Shown in pieces: positions 23,036-34,574 of a stretch of 64,000 bases of DNA. The position numbers and the translations under genes were made by a program. Origin of the DNA: Erodium maritimum (Eukaryota; Streptophyta; Magnoliopsida; Geraniales; Geraniaceae); contig OY997588.1 in the NCBI GenBank assembly GCA_963921825.1, positions 12,972,001-13,036,000 of the forward strand, written 5' to 3'. The notes beneath the pieces are model-generated. The model was not told the DNA's origin, ran no database searches, and saw only the letters and a program-made list of their open reading frames with translations. Every line of letters starts with the position of its first letter. The first letter of the stretch is position 1.

Positions 23036-24410
23036 TTTTTAAATCAGTCACGAAATATTTTTTTCGTTCTTCATAATATATTCATGACTGATCTTGATAG
23101 AAAACCCTTGAAAAAAGTAAAAATACTGACACAAGTTTGAAGGCAATCGGAGTTGAAACGAATCTAGAAAAGATTAAATTTGTCAATTGATAAAAAAAGT
23201 AAGATGATAGTTTTATGAAAAAATCACTACAACTTATTAAAAAGTGTTTTGTTTTTGCAGTCAACAACTCAACTGCATCGCAGACATCCATTTATGAGAT
23301 GGATGTCTTGGATGGGTTATCACAATTTTTACGTTAAGAGTGAGTCTCTTTTTTATTTCTCCTCCCCCATACTATACGTGTTTAATACATAAATACCCAT
23401 TTGTTTCGGTGTTTTGGTGTGTGTTTTGTTTTGTTTTAGTTGTTTCCTCCGTGTAAGAGGTGGTTGTTTTTGTGAGAGTTGTTAGCTCTTTAGAGCTTTG
23501 TTTTGGTCTTGCGAATGAGTCCTTTTTTCGGGCACCTCTCCTTGCCTTGTCTTTCCATCTCAGGAGGACATGAGCTTAATAAATTTTCGCTTATAAGAAA
23601 AACAGAGAAATACCCCAAGGTTATTTTGTAACGAAAACATACCCTTAACTAACACTTAGTAACAACATCCCCGATTTCATCCATTTTTCGTCAATTTATT
23701 GTTAATTTTTTCAGAAATTACTAAACTATCCGTAGTGTATAATCCTAAAACCAACTTCAACCCTAAATCCAACCATAAATCTATCTTCAAACCTAAATAT
23801 AATCCTAAAATAGATGAAAAAATAGATGGAAGGAAGAATGATGTTACTAAGTATTAGTTCGAGTTATATTTTTGTTACGAAATAAATTTAAAATAATTAT
23901 CCGTTAAACACGTATAATACAAAATAGATTAACAAGAAATAATGACTAATGAGAGAGTAAATAAAAGGATGGGGCCGAAAATGAATGAGGTCGCATGCAA
24001 AAGAAAATGGAAGCTTTATTGACTTGAAAGAAAGCATGTTGCTGAAAAAAAAGAAAAAAAAAAGGACCCATTAATCAAACTCTTCCTAGTTGTCTGTGAG
24101 CCATCCCTCTGCATCTGATCATCATCAACTTGCCTCGTCATCATCACCAAATACCATTGCATATATACATACATACCCACATCCAAAGCTTCACTGCTGC
24201 CTCCTCCTCATCATCCCATTTCCTTGCCCTTCAAGATCTTTGCCACCATAATCATCTGACACCAAAACAAAAAGTCCAAATTTATATTTTAAAACCATCA
24301 AATCCAGTTACATATCGACCATAAAAATTTAGTTTCCTCGGATAATATTTAATTTATGAGAAACTCCAAAAATATATTTCTAATTATTTTTGACTTTTAG
24401 AATAAGAAAT
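23036..24410. other. Spacer, nothing recognised
   Basis: AT-rich with short frames only. A T/G-rich stretch at 23390-23600 resembles retroelement 3' sequence, but no shared block was found. Confidence 0.4.
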
Positions 24411-24414
24411 AGTT

Positions 24415-26155
24415 TTCATTAATGATAGGAGAAAAACATTACAACGGCCAGTGCCTTAAAGAAGGCAGTGATCCAATAATTCTTAGATATGCACCGTTCC
24501 AAAACGAACTCGATTATAGCAATCAGGGCAATATATGACACATAACTAAAAACAGGAAAAGTAACTAGTACAAAAGAGGAAACCAAAGGGTATCATTTGT
24601 CAGAAACAACTCAAGGTAGAACCTGAACACTGCTTGGTGCCTGCTCTCCAAGGACTCGTCTTGTCGACTGGTGAGTCGACTAAACCACCAAACTTGAACT
24701 CGGAAATACGGCGGGAGGAATGACTCTCATCAGGGACGCCTCCCGAGGTAGATCCCTGGCCCCTAGGGGCCCTGTAGCGTCCCAAATGGGGCAGACCTAG
24801 GGAGGCCTATCTCTGAACACCTAGGGTGGCCTATCGTAGACGACTGGATGAGGCCCCAAGTGGAGGGCTCCTTACCCAGCTGAAACTAGGCCCTCATACC
24901 CAGGTTATTTATCGAGTCCATGGTCATGAGGGGAGCCTTCCCTCGGGGAAATCCAACCTTAGGTATCGAATCGATCAGCAGTGCGAACTCTAGTGGTGGT
25001 GGTGGAATCAGGTCCCGTCCCCAATCAGTAGCATACGACTCGTCTTCCTTTACCGTCTTGAACTCCAGCATGGAGTCATCATATCGAGGAATCTGTGGCA
25101 CCTCTCACTCGCAGTCTCTGACCATATGACTAATCCTGCCACAGTTGAAATAGAAGGCAAAAAGTCAGGCATATGTGAGGGTAACATGTATCGGGTCCTG
25201 GTATTCCCGGAAACACACTATCATCACCCACCGAAGGGGTCGATGGATGGTCATCCAGAAGCGGACCTTCACCGTACCACCCCAGCACAGACCCCATTGG
25301 TCACACGTGGTACCCACATGCTCCCATAAGGTTTCCCCAATAATCTCTCTGGTTGCTCGCGTACAGACGGGGGCGGTATTCCACGAGCAAACACCCAGAT
25401 TTGAAGACGATCCAAGCGAGGAAGGTCTCATGACATCGGGTCTACAATCTCGCCAGGCAACAAAGGGTGGCCGTGGAAGCACAACAATTCATTCTGGCGT
25501 ACCCATACCCAGGCTTCCAGAGACACAAAAAAGAAAGTGAAGGTGCCCGGTTCGAGGTCCTTAACGACCACCCCCATGCCAGCATGCCCTCAGGAACGGG
25601 TGTTGGGCACCACCACCTCTATGGCCTTTTCTTCAATGAGGCAGCAAGCCGAAAATCCCGCCTGAAGGTCGCCCATCGTTGGGGAGTGATCAGGGAGAGT
25701 CGGGACTTCTGCATGCATGGTCGCCATAGTTGTATGGACGGGGGCGTCTTCTCCAAGAGGAGAGTCCTCTTCTCCGAGGAGTGGTCACGCAAAATCGAAG
25801 CCGGAACAAGCGGTGGTGGAGTCGTGTCCTTCATCGGCCGACCTCGTTTGATTTTCACCGGTGGAGGGGCTGAAGTAGTTCCTCCAGATGAGAAATTCAC
25901 CAGGCGGTGATCCTCGGGGACCGATTGTTGGAGGAACTCAGACGATGGAAGAGGAACTATCACCGATAGAGGAGCTTCGGCTACGGGGGATATCAGTTTG
26001 TGTTTTTTCCTCCCTCTCACGAGTTTGGTGAAACTTGTGGGTGGTTTTGGGGAAATGACGAAGGGTGGAGGGGAAGATGAAACACATGGGGAGGGAGACA
26101 GGGAAATGATGAGGGGTAGTGGTGCGGCAACCAAAGAAGATGTGGTCATGTCGGC
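24415..26155 (-). pseudogene. ORF1-family element, copy C, with third 3' tail
   Basis: From about 26149 the minus strand encodes a Ser/Pro-rich N-terminus with an AT-hook-like KIKRGRPMK, which copy E also has (SRRGRPLK). Then follow a short domain remnant (TTCDQWGLCWGGTVKVRFW, REYQDPIHVTLTYA), a knuckle reading FYFNCGRISHMVRDC that lacks the first Cys, and a PRYDDSMLEF block shared with copies D and E. Stops and frameshifts occur (TGA after the knuckle). After the coding part comes a 3' region ending near 24415 in ATTAATGAAAAC-type sequence, unlike tails I and II. Total length is about 1.7 kb with no reverse transcriptase. Confidence 0.65.
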
Positions 26156-26169
26156 AGGGATAGAGAGAC

Positions 26170-26815
26170 TCTAGGGTTGCGGTTCCAGAGAGACCGAGCT
26201 TTTGGATGATTAGTACTTATTATCTTCGTTTATACAACGATATTGTGATGACTTTTTTTATTTTAAAAACATATTTATATCTCTATTTTATTATATAAAA
26301 TAATAATAATGTATTCATTTATTTTATTTTTCTATTGTTTTGTATGGAAAATGATTTTTTTTGTCCCATGTTCTATATATTTTAATAAATACCAAATTTG
26401 TCCTTATTCTATGTGTGGAGTGAATGTTCATTTTTTTTCAAGTAATGGAAAAATAAAAAATAAATATACATCGCTACTTTTTTTGTAATAAAATAAAGAT
26501 ATATAGATATTTTTTCTAAACATCACATCATGTTTGTACTATCAAAGATCGTTCAAAAACATTTTTTTGGAGAAACCCTTTAAATTATGTTAACGTTAGT
26601 TAGTTTGACTTCAGTGAATAAAGAAAACATAATACACATAAATAACAAAATTAGCGTATCTAATAACTAAACGTACATTTAATTGACGCTTCACCACTTC
26701 ATAATCATATCACAACAACAAGCTCATTTAACAAAAAATAAAAACTAATTAGTCCTCTAAATAACCAATTGTGTGACTCATTGTTACGAGTGTCCTAATT
26801 TACTACTAATTTAAG
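26170..26815. other. AT-rich spacer, nothing recognised
   Basis: Strongly AT-rich with no supported feature. Confidence 0.45.
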
Positions 26816-26816
26816 A

Positions 26817-27250
26817 GCATGTATAACAGTTGAGTCAAACACTTTGCGTATAATTTGGTATATAGTTATAGAGCATGTACAATGGTTGAATCAAGCACTT
26901 GACTTATAGTTTGATGAAGCCATAACATCTCTCTATTTGGCCAAACATTTACAATAATCAAGTCATGACTTAAGGTGAGTCCCCCTATATCTTCTAACCA
27001 ATCAAAATATATTTTTTCTTTTCTCCGTCCTCCAGCTATCGAAACATTATTGTTACGCCGAATAAGGGATGTAATAGTTTGACATAACCAGCTAATTCAA
27101 ATGTTTCAAAGGATCATACAACATTAGATTCCCTATAGCTATATCCCTTCTTTTTGTGTCATTATACATGTTCTAAGAACATGTACAACGAGGGACTCAC
27201 ATATGGAGTGTGATGACTATATTGATATGTGATGCACGTCTTTTAAACTG
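26817..27250. mobile_element. Cluster of MITE-like sequences
   Basis: GAGCATGTATAACAG (26817), AGAGCATGTACAATGG (26870) and AGAACATGTACAACG (27175) are near-copies of one terminal sequence. A reverse copy (CATTATACATGTTCT, ending 27174) closes a unit of about 305 bp, 26870-27174. Terminal inverted repeats without coding capacity fit a MITE, with partial copies on either side. The superfamily is not certain because the target duplication is unclear. Confidence 0.5.
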
Positions 27251-27562
27251 AGTTGTGTTCCATAGTGTGAGACTCATGTATGAGAACCGTGAGTTGCAAG
27301 GATGCTGAATGGATAATTAATTGATATTTTGCTGAATTTATTAAATTTCGATTTAAAACATTAAATACTAAATAAATTTGATAAACTTAATTAATAAAAA
27401 TATAAATTAACTAAAATAAAATAAAACTTGAAATTTTAATTTAGAAAAATAAATTAAATAAATACAAAATATCAAATTGATTAATTAATAAAATAACAAA
27501 TTAACTAAATAAAAGTAGTACAGTTTTATTGGAGCTTGTAATATGAGTTTGGATCTGCTCAC

Positions 27563-28061
27563 ATTATGCGTACATTGAAGACAACATTCTTGCGTGAGTG
27601 ACCAACAACTCCTCGTCGAAGCCTAACATGTCCGTTTTCTGCAATTCTTTGTACTCGGTGTGTTATTTGTTGAATTTGGCGTCTAGCATCAGAACTTTGT
27701 CCGCCTTATCACACTTTGCTTTGTCTATGTCGATAATGGTTGTACTTGGGTTGAAATACCATTCCCCTTGCTCTTCGCAACCTTTTGGCTTATCGGGAGT
27801 TCTTGTACATGCGGAGGGTACTTGGTATACTACCCCCTCGGGATGATCGGAGGGCACTATACCTGGCTGGGACTCACAACCGACTGTTACATATTCATCA
27901 TCGGTAGGAGGACAAGTGGGTGAGGTTGATCTGTAAGCACCAACCTCATCCAATCGTCTCCATACAGCCCCGACCATGCTTTTTTCCGCCCAGAAATTTT
28001 CTTCATCTGCTAAGAGGTCGACCCAATGATCGAGTTTGAAATGCTTCGGCTTGCTGCCCAT
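27563..28061 (-). pseudogene. Transposon-associated ORF (NAM-associated-like), interrupted
   Basis: From an ATG at 28061 the minus strand is open for 132 codons to a stop near 27663, and the same frame then stays readable to about 27563 (HTEYKELQKTDMLGF, EELLVTHARMLSSMYA). KHFKLDHWVDLL resembles the motif (FKLDHCW-like) of the NAM-associated or GST-T3-like proteins linked to PIF/Harbinger transposons. TPDKPKGCEEQ stands where RPxGxK normally lies in that family. I infer a remnant of such an ORF with one nonsense mutation. A lineage-specific gene cannot be excluded. Confidence 0.35.
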
Positions 28062-28394
28062 CGTTGTCGTCGCGTACAACCTTTAATCCTCCGCTTTGTA
28101 TAGTTTTTCGGTCATTCCACTTCATTCATCGTCCTTTGAGTTTCTGTAAATGTGATGTACCTCCGTACCTGAGGCGCGTTTATGTTCTAATGACTCTTTA
28201 TGGCTTGCTAGCTAAAACCTTTTGGATCAAAACGCCCATTTTTCAAGAATTGTTTGGCAATTGTGCTACCTAAAAAGATTGTCGTTATCGGACCGTTTCC
28301 CCAACGGTTTGTTTTTTTCTTCTTTTTTCTGGTCACATGTCAGCTTCTCATTGGTTTTGTCGCGAATCGCGATCCAATAACTCACAATAATGAG

Positions 28395-28583
28395 CAGAGG
28401 CGGTACCATAAAATAAATTCAGGGGTAGCCAAAGTAGAAGTAAAAAAAATCTCAAGGTGTTCCCGTGATGATTCGGACTCATGTTCCCTTGTAAATATGC
28501 AAGAATCTTATATAATTAGACCAAATTTCTATATATTAGGGTGTTCCACGAAACACCCTAAATTATATGTGGTTCCGCCCCTG
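28395..28583. mobile_element. hAT-like MITE, 189 bp
   Basis: The left end reads CAGAGGCGGTACCA and the right end, complemented, CAGGGGCGGAACCA: 12 of 14 bases match. The flanks are ATAATGAG and ATTATGGG, an 8-bp target duplication with two changes, as expected of hAT elements. There is no coding content. An inner palindrome (GTGTTCC..GGAACAC type) lies near 28545. Confidence 0.65.
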
Positions 28584-28599
28584 ATTATGGGTCACAGTT

Positions 28600-29110
28600 C
28601 GGCACCCGAATCGTAAACCGTGATATAGTAACTCGTAAATCGTGATTCACGCACTCCACATTATACGAATCACACTTTATGGATCACTAAATCGCGATTA
28701 ACTCGAAACATAGTTCATTCGCGGTGTATGCCCTAAAAATGCAAGATTGGTTTCAGAATCCGCCGGAATAAGGAGAGATCTCGGTCACTTGGTTCTTGCG
28801 CTGTCATCGTCCTCTATGGTGGTTGGCTGAAAAGAGGGTCCCACAGCAGCTAGTCACCTTCGATCCCAGCCGTCCATTGAGCAAACCAGGACAAAGATGG
28901 AACATTACTAGGGAGATTAACAAAACCATAACAATAGGTTTTATGCGATATATTGATTGATTGATTTTACAATACCATGACAAATGGGTTTTTTGACTGT
29001 CGGACAAGACAACATCTATGTTTTAAACGAAGATTTCCAAAATAGTATATTTTTAAAAAATAAAAAAGAAATAAATGATTTGAAAGGAAAGAAGAGTCGT
29101 GGTCTTCGTT
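28600..29110. other. Spacer, nothing recognised
   Basis: Short palindromic strings around CGTGATTCACG and GTAAATCGTGA occur at 28610-28700 but form no clear element. No gene seen. Confidence 0.35.
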
Positions 29111-29117
29111 TCGGATG

Positions 29118-29481
29118 CACGTGTGTCATTATTGTGTTTCACGTGAATCGCTGCGCTGCCAACTTATCTTCCCAAGCTTTACCAAAATCCGGAACCACAA
29201 ATAAAATATATTTCCAAAAACAACAAAAAAGTACTTCCCATTTTCCTTGATAAAAGTAAATGTAGTAATTATTATTATCAGGTACCGAGAATCTCAGCCG
29301 TTCAATGCAAAGGACCACAGGAGGGACACGCGCCCAAAAAGGTGTATTATTTTTTATTTTTATCGATATAATAAGGGAGAAAAACAGAGAGCAGAGCCAA
29401 AAGCCACTCGTGCGGGTGGCCAACATGGCAATGATTGCAAGCATTCAGGGTATCTTCCACGTGGCTCCCGCCACACACGTG
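29118..29481. promoter_or_regulatory. Cluster of four palindromic G-boxes
   Basis: CACGTG occurs at 29118-29123, 29140-29145, 29458-29463 and 29476-29481; the last two are 12 bases apart. G-boxes are bound by plant bZIP and bHLH factors. The stretch is GC-richer than its surroundings. No gene was found next to it, so it may be a promoter of something unseen or part of a mobile element. Confidence 0.35.
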
Positions 29482-29559
29482 TGGCCTTGGACAGGACGTG
29501 TGTGCTGTTCTCTACGCTCATTACCTTTTAATGTGAACCAGACCGAACCGGACCGGCCC

Positions 29560-31425
29560 GATTTCATTGTCCTTCCTGAGATGGTTAAATCTGTAATTCC
29601 AGTGAAGCTACAAATAATAAAGGCAAGAAGATCTTCAGTACACAAAACACTTTAGACCACCTACCGTGGCGTTCATTCCTGAAACCGAATCTATAAGTCT
29701 AAATCAGATCGTGTTCGACAGATATTACAGTGGAGTGTCGGATTTTAAGGGTCGAATCTGATCAAAATTGTACGTATAAAGAGAAGATTCGTTGAGGGGG
29801 GAGAGGGATAGAGAAGAGTGAATCGGAGGAGAGAAACGACGGTCGATGAATCTTCAGACTCGGAGGACGTCGATTCGTCAGGAGAGAAAACTCATATCCG
29901 GAACGTCACCAGTTCCTTTTTTTTCATCACTTTTGATGATTTTTACGACCTCTACCGTGGATGCTCTTAGATCAAGTTTAGTAACAATTTTCAAATAATG
30001 ACAATGATGTAATTCGTTTAGATGATATAGGATAAAAGGATAACAAAACTTTGAATACCTGTAACCAACAATGTATATCCTCAACGTTTTGGCTTGACGA
30101 TTTCTATTTATAGAATCGTTATATCCTCTCGCTTCTCATTTGGCGCTAAAACTCACTAAAATACGTGTCGCGATGGAAAATTACAACTGAAACGCCAAAC
30201 CAAGTCTTGGGTGGCAAGAAACAATCTACCATTTAATAATGATGAAGTGGTTTGGGATAAAATTTTAATGAACATTCAATCTAATTCATATGTCTTCATC
30301 AAAGCCAAGCTCCTAATTGTGTTGTAGTAGTATTATACCGGGCCAAGCTCCTAATTAGAGAATATATGTACGTATCCTGACTGGTTATAGTACTTTTTCT
30401 ATTTCCTCTTCATGGGAACTGAGGATTTATAAAACTCAATGATAATTTTATTTTTATTAAAACACGACATTTTGAAGAATCATCGTCGAAGATCAATGTT
30501 TGGCGCAATAAATACTCGGATGGGACGATGAAGTCATGATGAGCATTGCATTATGAAAGCAAAACAAGGAGACCTCAATAATTGCGCACGCGCAACATCG
30601 AGTGGGACGTGTGTGGAACCAAATTCAAGCCGAAATGTATCAAAGTTTGACTTTGACCGTTGGTAAGATCGATGATGATCTCATACGTGTTTCATGTGGT
30701 ATGTGTTAACGATAACGTTTGTTTTATTAGTGGGTTTAGGAAGAAGAAACGTAATAATAAAGAAACCTAGGTACGGATTAGGGTTTGGTGGATAATGATG
30801 ATGCTTCCGAATAATATTTGTCATATCGTCTCAATCCTTAAAGGTCAAACAAGTTTACTATTTTCAAGGGACATATTGCCACTACCGAGGGGAACATCTG
30901 GACAGCTTTACTTTCACATAATTATTATCATTAACCAGCAATGCAATGTGATTTCCGGTCAAACAAACACAAAAGAGTCGCAGAAAATTAGTAAAAATAC
31001 AATATATATATACGTACACATCTTTGTAAGCATTCGAATATCTTTTAGATTATGGCATTATCAATTCGTGCATGACCATGCAGACGCAGAGAAAAGGAGA
31101 AATATCAAGCTTGGAGAATATACGACCATATCCCGGATAATCAGGTTCTTACACTAAAAAAAGTACATCAACCTTTTCAATATATGAAGAAAAAGAAACA
31201 CATGTATCGGAAACATAATATATACGTATATAGGCCGGATGATATAATTTTCAATATAAAGTATGTAATATTTGAGTCTTTAAGGGGGGTTATCCGTAGA
31301 CCAAACCAGAAATGCCAACCAGTAATAAATATTTATTAACTGAGGTTTAAAATGGATAGGATTTAAGAATAAAAAAAGTTTCAAAGATCTCCATTTTCAA
31401 AAATCCTATAGTCATTTTCGGTTAT
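29560..31425. other. Spacer, nothing recognised
   Basis: No domain-bearing frame or defined repeat. A short string GCCAAGCTCCTAATT occurs twice near 30303 and 30343. Confidence 0.4.
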
Positions 31426-31429
31426 TCAT

Positions 31430-33292
31430 GCTCCTCCTCCTCGGTCTATGTAGCTAGCGTCACCAAAGACCCGAAATCGTCGCACTAGATAGTTGTGGCA
31501 AGTCTCACGGGCTATGGCGACGAATCTCATATGACAACACCACCGCTAGATGGAGTCTCGTCCCACCAGGTCTAACCGCCACACGAAGGGTCTTACTTGC
31601 TCATGACTTCTCAGTGGGGTTCCTCACAGGAGGCGTCGCAACAGGCTTCGAGATCTGCAGTCCGTCCCAACGAACACCATAAGCAGCCCTAGATTCACGA
31701 GAAGAAAGCGACGGCGTGGCTACCCCTCCGTCCCACGACGACACCCCGGACAACGAACCTCAGGCCATGCCATCCGCTTCTTCCTGCTAATCCGGCGAGA
31801 GGATCCCTGGAGGTCATCTCGGACTAACTGGGTGGGGTTTCACCAGAGGACGACCTCGAGGACTATGCCATAGTCATGATCCCGAGCGAGGTGATCCTTG
31901 CCGCCTTTGATGGCTGGTATCAACTATCGTTGGCAGGGAGGATCGTCGTCAACGTCACCTGCAACCCAAAGATTCTATGCGACGTCATGCTCCAACGCTG
32001 GTAAGTGAATGGTACAGAGGTCGACGTCCTCTCCAAGGATGTCGTGTCGTTCATTTTCCCATCTGAAACAGCCCTCAACCGGATCCGACACAAGGGTCCG
32101 TATACCTTTAGTGGGTACCCTTTTCTCTAGGTCCCCCTCATCCCATGCATGCAACCGGACCCTCTGGTTCATGGAGATCGGAGTCAAGGCTACAACGTTT
32201 CGGGGGGATGGTTGGAACGATCCCATCCGATCCCTATTGGAAAACTCGTTGGGCACCGAGGTGGTTGAGGCTTCCATACCCACCCCGTGGTCGTGCGATA
32301 ATTTTCTTTAGTTCCGGGTCAGTTCGGATGTGAACAGACTGCTTCGACGAAGGATCCAGTTACAATTTCTGGGACACCGAGAGCCCACCACAATGGGATT
32401 GTAATATGAGAGGCTCCTAGGTTTCTGTGTCTAATATGGACGCCTTACCAATCGCGTCCAGACCAATATCCCGGGAGTGGGACGGGAGGAGATTAGATTT
32501 AATGATTCGTTTCGAGTCTAGATGAGAGTGGATACAAACAGACTACCCAGACACAATAGGGGCACCGAAGCCTCACCCAGTGCCCCAAGTGGAAGACCTT
32601 TTAACTTCTCTCACCCTTGAGTCCGAGTGAGCAGGCAGGATACAGGGAAGACAACTTCCTCCTCCTTCAGGCTTCCCCACATTACTGACTGTTGGAAGGG
32701 AGGGAGTACCAAAAACTGGTGCCTTCGCTAAGGATGGTTCTGAGGGAACACCTCCATTTTTAAGGGGGCGCATCCAAGATCGTCAAAAGGGACATGCGCG
32801 ATCGCAAAGACCCGTGACCTGGCTAACCTGAGTTAGGAGGCCGATCGGGAGGCACTAGAAGGGGAGCTCAACTATGTCAGTGGGAGCCCCACACAGTCAC
32901 TATCGCCTTCTTTGAAAGAACCCCCAATAGATGATAGACGGGTGGTGGCCTACCCCTCACGATCCAGGACCGATTCTACTAGTCCTAAAATGGGGGAGCG
33001 TACACCAAGGATTTCCTACTGTTTCTGCGTTTTCGTTTGTCTTAGTTGGGTTTGTTTGAATATTCCTATGATTGTTTGCTTTCGATATTTTACACTCCTA
33101 GTTCAGGGTAGGACGTAAGAATTTTTCTTTTTGTCTAAGATGGAAGTTAGACTACTCCGACGGATTCAAAACCGTCGGGTCTCCTAAGGGAGACTCGGTT
33201 TTATTTTGGTTCCCAAGGCCTCTAGCTCTACTTATATTGTTTGATTTGCACTAGTATTACAGTTTCTTGTCGCTCGTTTCAAAAAATAAAAG
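31430..33292 (+). pseudogene. ORF1-family remnant, copy D1 (DUF4283-like)
   Basis: From about 31880 the plus strand reads SEVILAAFDGWYQLSLAGRI, VNVTCNPKILCDVMLQRW, then VDVLSKDVVSFIFPSETALN and RIRHKGPYTFSGYPFL, interrupted by two stops. This follows the DUF4283 pattern of a basic strand-rich domain ending in the xPWxFxGxxL motif (GPYTFSGYPFL here). The part before it is Pro/Ser-rich and broken. The sequence ends at about 33285 in an A-rich run (AAAAAATAAAA), a plausible 3' end. No knuckle is found within this part. It may be the front half of D2 (33720-34570) or a separate insertion. Confidence 0.5.
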
Positions 33293-33367
33293 TGGGGTGA
33301 TGTAATAGCTAAAGTTGGTTCGAAGATGTAAAATCAGGAGAAAAGACTAGAGAGATATATTTATATA

Positions 33368-33690
33368 GGGTAGTTATCCAGTAAAAACCACCCTTATTGT
33401 GCAAACTACGAACTCACCAAGTGCTGACACGTGGCGCGCACAGTGCTGATAGTTTGCATTTGTGCTAAACTATTAGCACCGTGCTGCTCAAACTATCAGC
33501 ACTGTGCGCGCCACGTGTCAGCACCTAGTGAGTTCGTAGTTTGCACAATAAGGTGCGGTGTTTTATATATTTATTGTCCCCGTGTCAGCATCTGGTGCGC
33601 TCTGTTGACATCACTTTGGGGGATCCTATGGCTCAGATTGGTTCGTAGTTTGCACAATAAGGGGAGGTTTGTACCTGATACCAACCTTAT
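33368..33690. mobile_element. Foldback MITE with 64-bp inner inverted repeat
   Basis: Outer ends match inversely over about 45 bases (GTTATCCAGTAAAAACC.. left against ..GGTTTGTACCTGATA right). Inside, 33393-33456 and 33489-33552 are inverted copies with only two mismatches in 64, separated by a 32-base loop. A third copy of the string GTTCGTAGTTTGCACAATAAGG ends the element near 33663. Each inner arm carries a G-box/ABRE-like core (CACGTGGC left, GCCACGTG right). There is no coding capacity. The target duplication is unclear, so the superfamily is open. Confidence 0.7.
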
Positions 33691-33719
33691 TTATAAATAT
33701 CTCTAACTTGGTAACTTAA

Positions 33720-34570
33720 TGAAGGGGCTGGTACTCCGGTTTCCGGAGTTTCCAGAACCTATCACAGTGGAGCTCACGTACTCGAAGCTTTCGAGCTTCT
33801 GCTACAACTGTGACCAGCTAGCCCATATCCTTAAGGATTGTACGTGGCGATTCGGGGGCCACCTCGATTTGGATCTTTCATGCTAGAATATGATAGGGAT
33901 AAGCAGGTCAAACGGTATGCCACACACTAGGGGGAGACGACCAGCCTACCTAGCACCCCCCCCCCGGGTTTTGGGCCGCTAGGGTCTTTGAAGCTAACTA
34001 AAGCTCACCGGACTCCACGCCTCCTCAATTGGAGTTTCAGGGATCGACCAGTAGGGATCCACCTCAGCCTCTTGTCTCTCGTCTAGGGGTCCTGCCGCGA
34101 CTTTCCGCTTAGGATGCATGAGTTTGTGCGAAAGGGGGAGCAACATGGGCAGTATTCTCCGGAGCGGCTGGACTGAGGGTTGGCCAGGGTACGCTCAAAA
34201 GGCCGACGTTCGGGGACCCCCGAGAGGATCAAGCTAGGGTTGGCAAGCAGCCCCGCCAGGAGGAATGAGTAGTGAAACATGCATCAAGTACTGGACCTGG
34301 GAGGGGTCCTTGTATGATGCGTTGCCTCCCCCCATCATTTTTACTGTTGAGGTCCCTCGAGATCTCCGGTCTTCTAGTCTCTCCACTCGTCTTCTATCAC
34401 TGCCCGTGAGACATCAAAACACCGTCGGTGGCGGTTATGGTACTAAAAGGATCAGAGAACCATTGTTCATTGATTCTGACACTCTCTCAATGGTCGAGGA
34501 GCATGTTCTTCGATGCACATTTATGTAATCATGGTTATTAAATAATACTCCACCTTTCGCTCAAAAAAAT
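33720..34570 (+). pseudogene. ORF1-family element, copy D2: knuckle, linker, tail type I
   Basis: The plus strand reads FPEFPEPITVELTYS, then FCYNCDQLAHILKDC, a complete C-x2-C-x4-H-x4-C knuckle, then in another frame PPRFGSFMLEYDRDKQ and KRYATH. The latter matches copy E (TPRFVSSMLEF, RPYATY). The linker ends near 34265, where GAAGAATGA-type sequence and GGGAGGGGTCCTTG match copy E. After TTGCCTCCC the tail is type I (LLSLPVRHQNTV, MVEEHVLRC on the plus strand), ending in seven A at 34564-34570. Frameshifts make it non-coding. Confidence 0.65.
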
Positions 34571-34574
34571 ATGA

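Noticed and set aside
24130-24324. 64-aa plus-strand ORF (MPRHHHQIPLHIYI..)
   Set aside because: Low-complexity T/C/A-rich sequence without promoter or domain.
29247-29655. Overlapping plus-strand ORFs of 94 and 116 codons
   Set aside because: Both frames look random, and open frames exist on both strands of this GC-richer island.
32573-32773. Minus-strand ORF in the D1 region
   Set aside because: Antisense to the ORF1-family remnant, whose plus-strand frames carry the recognisable motifs.
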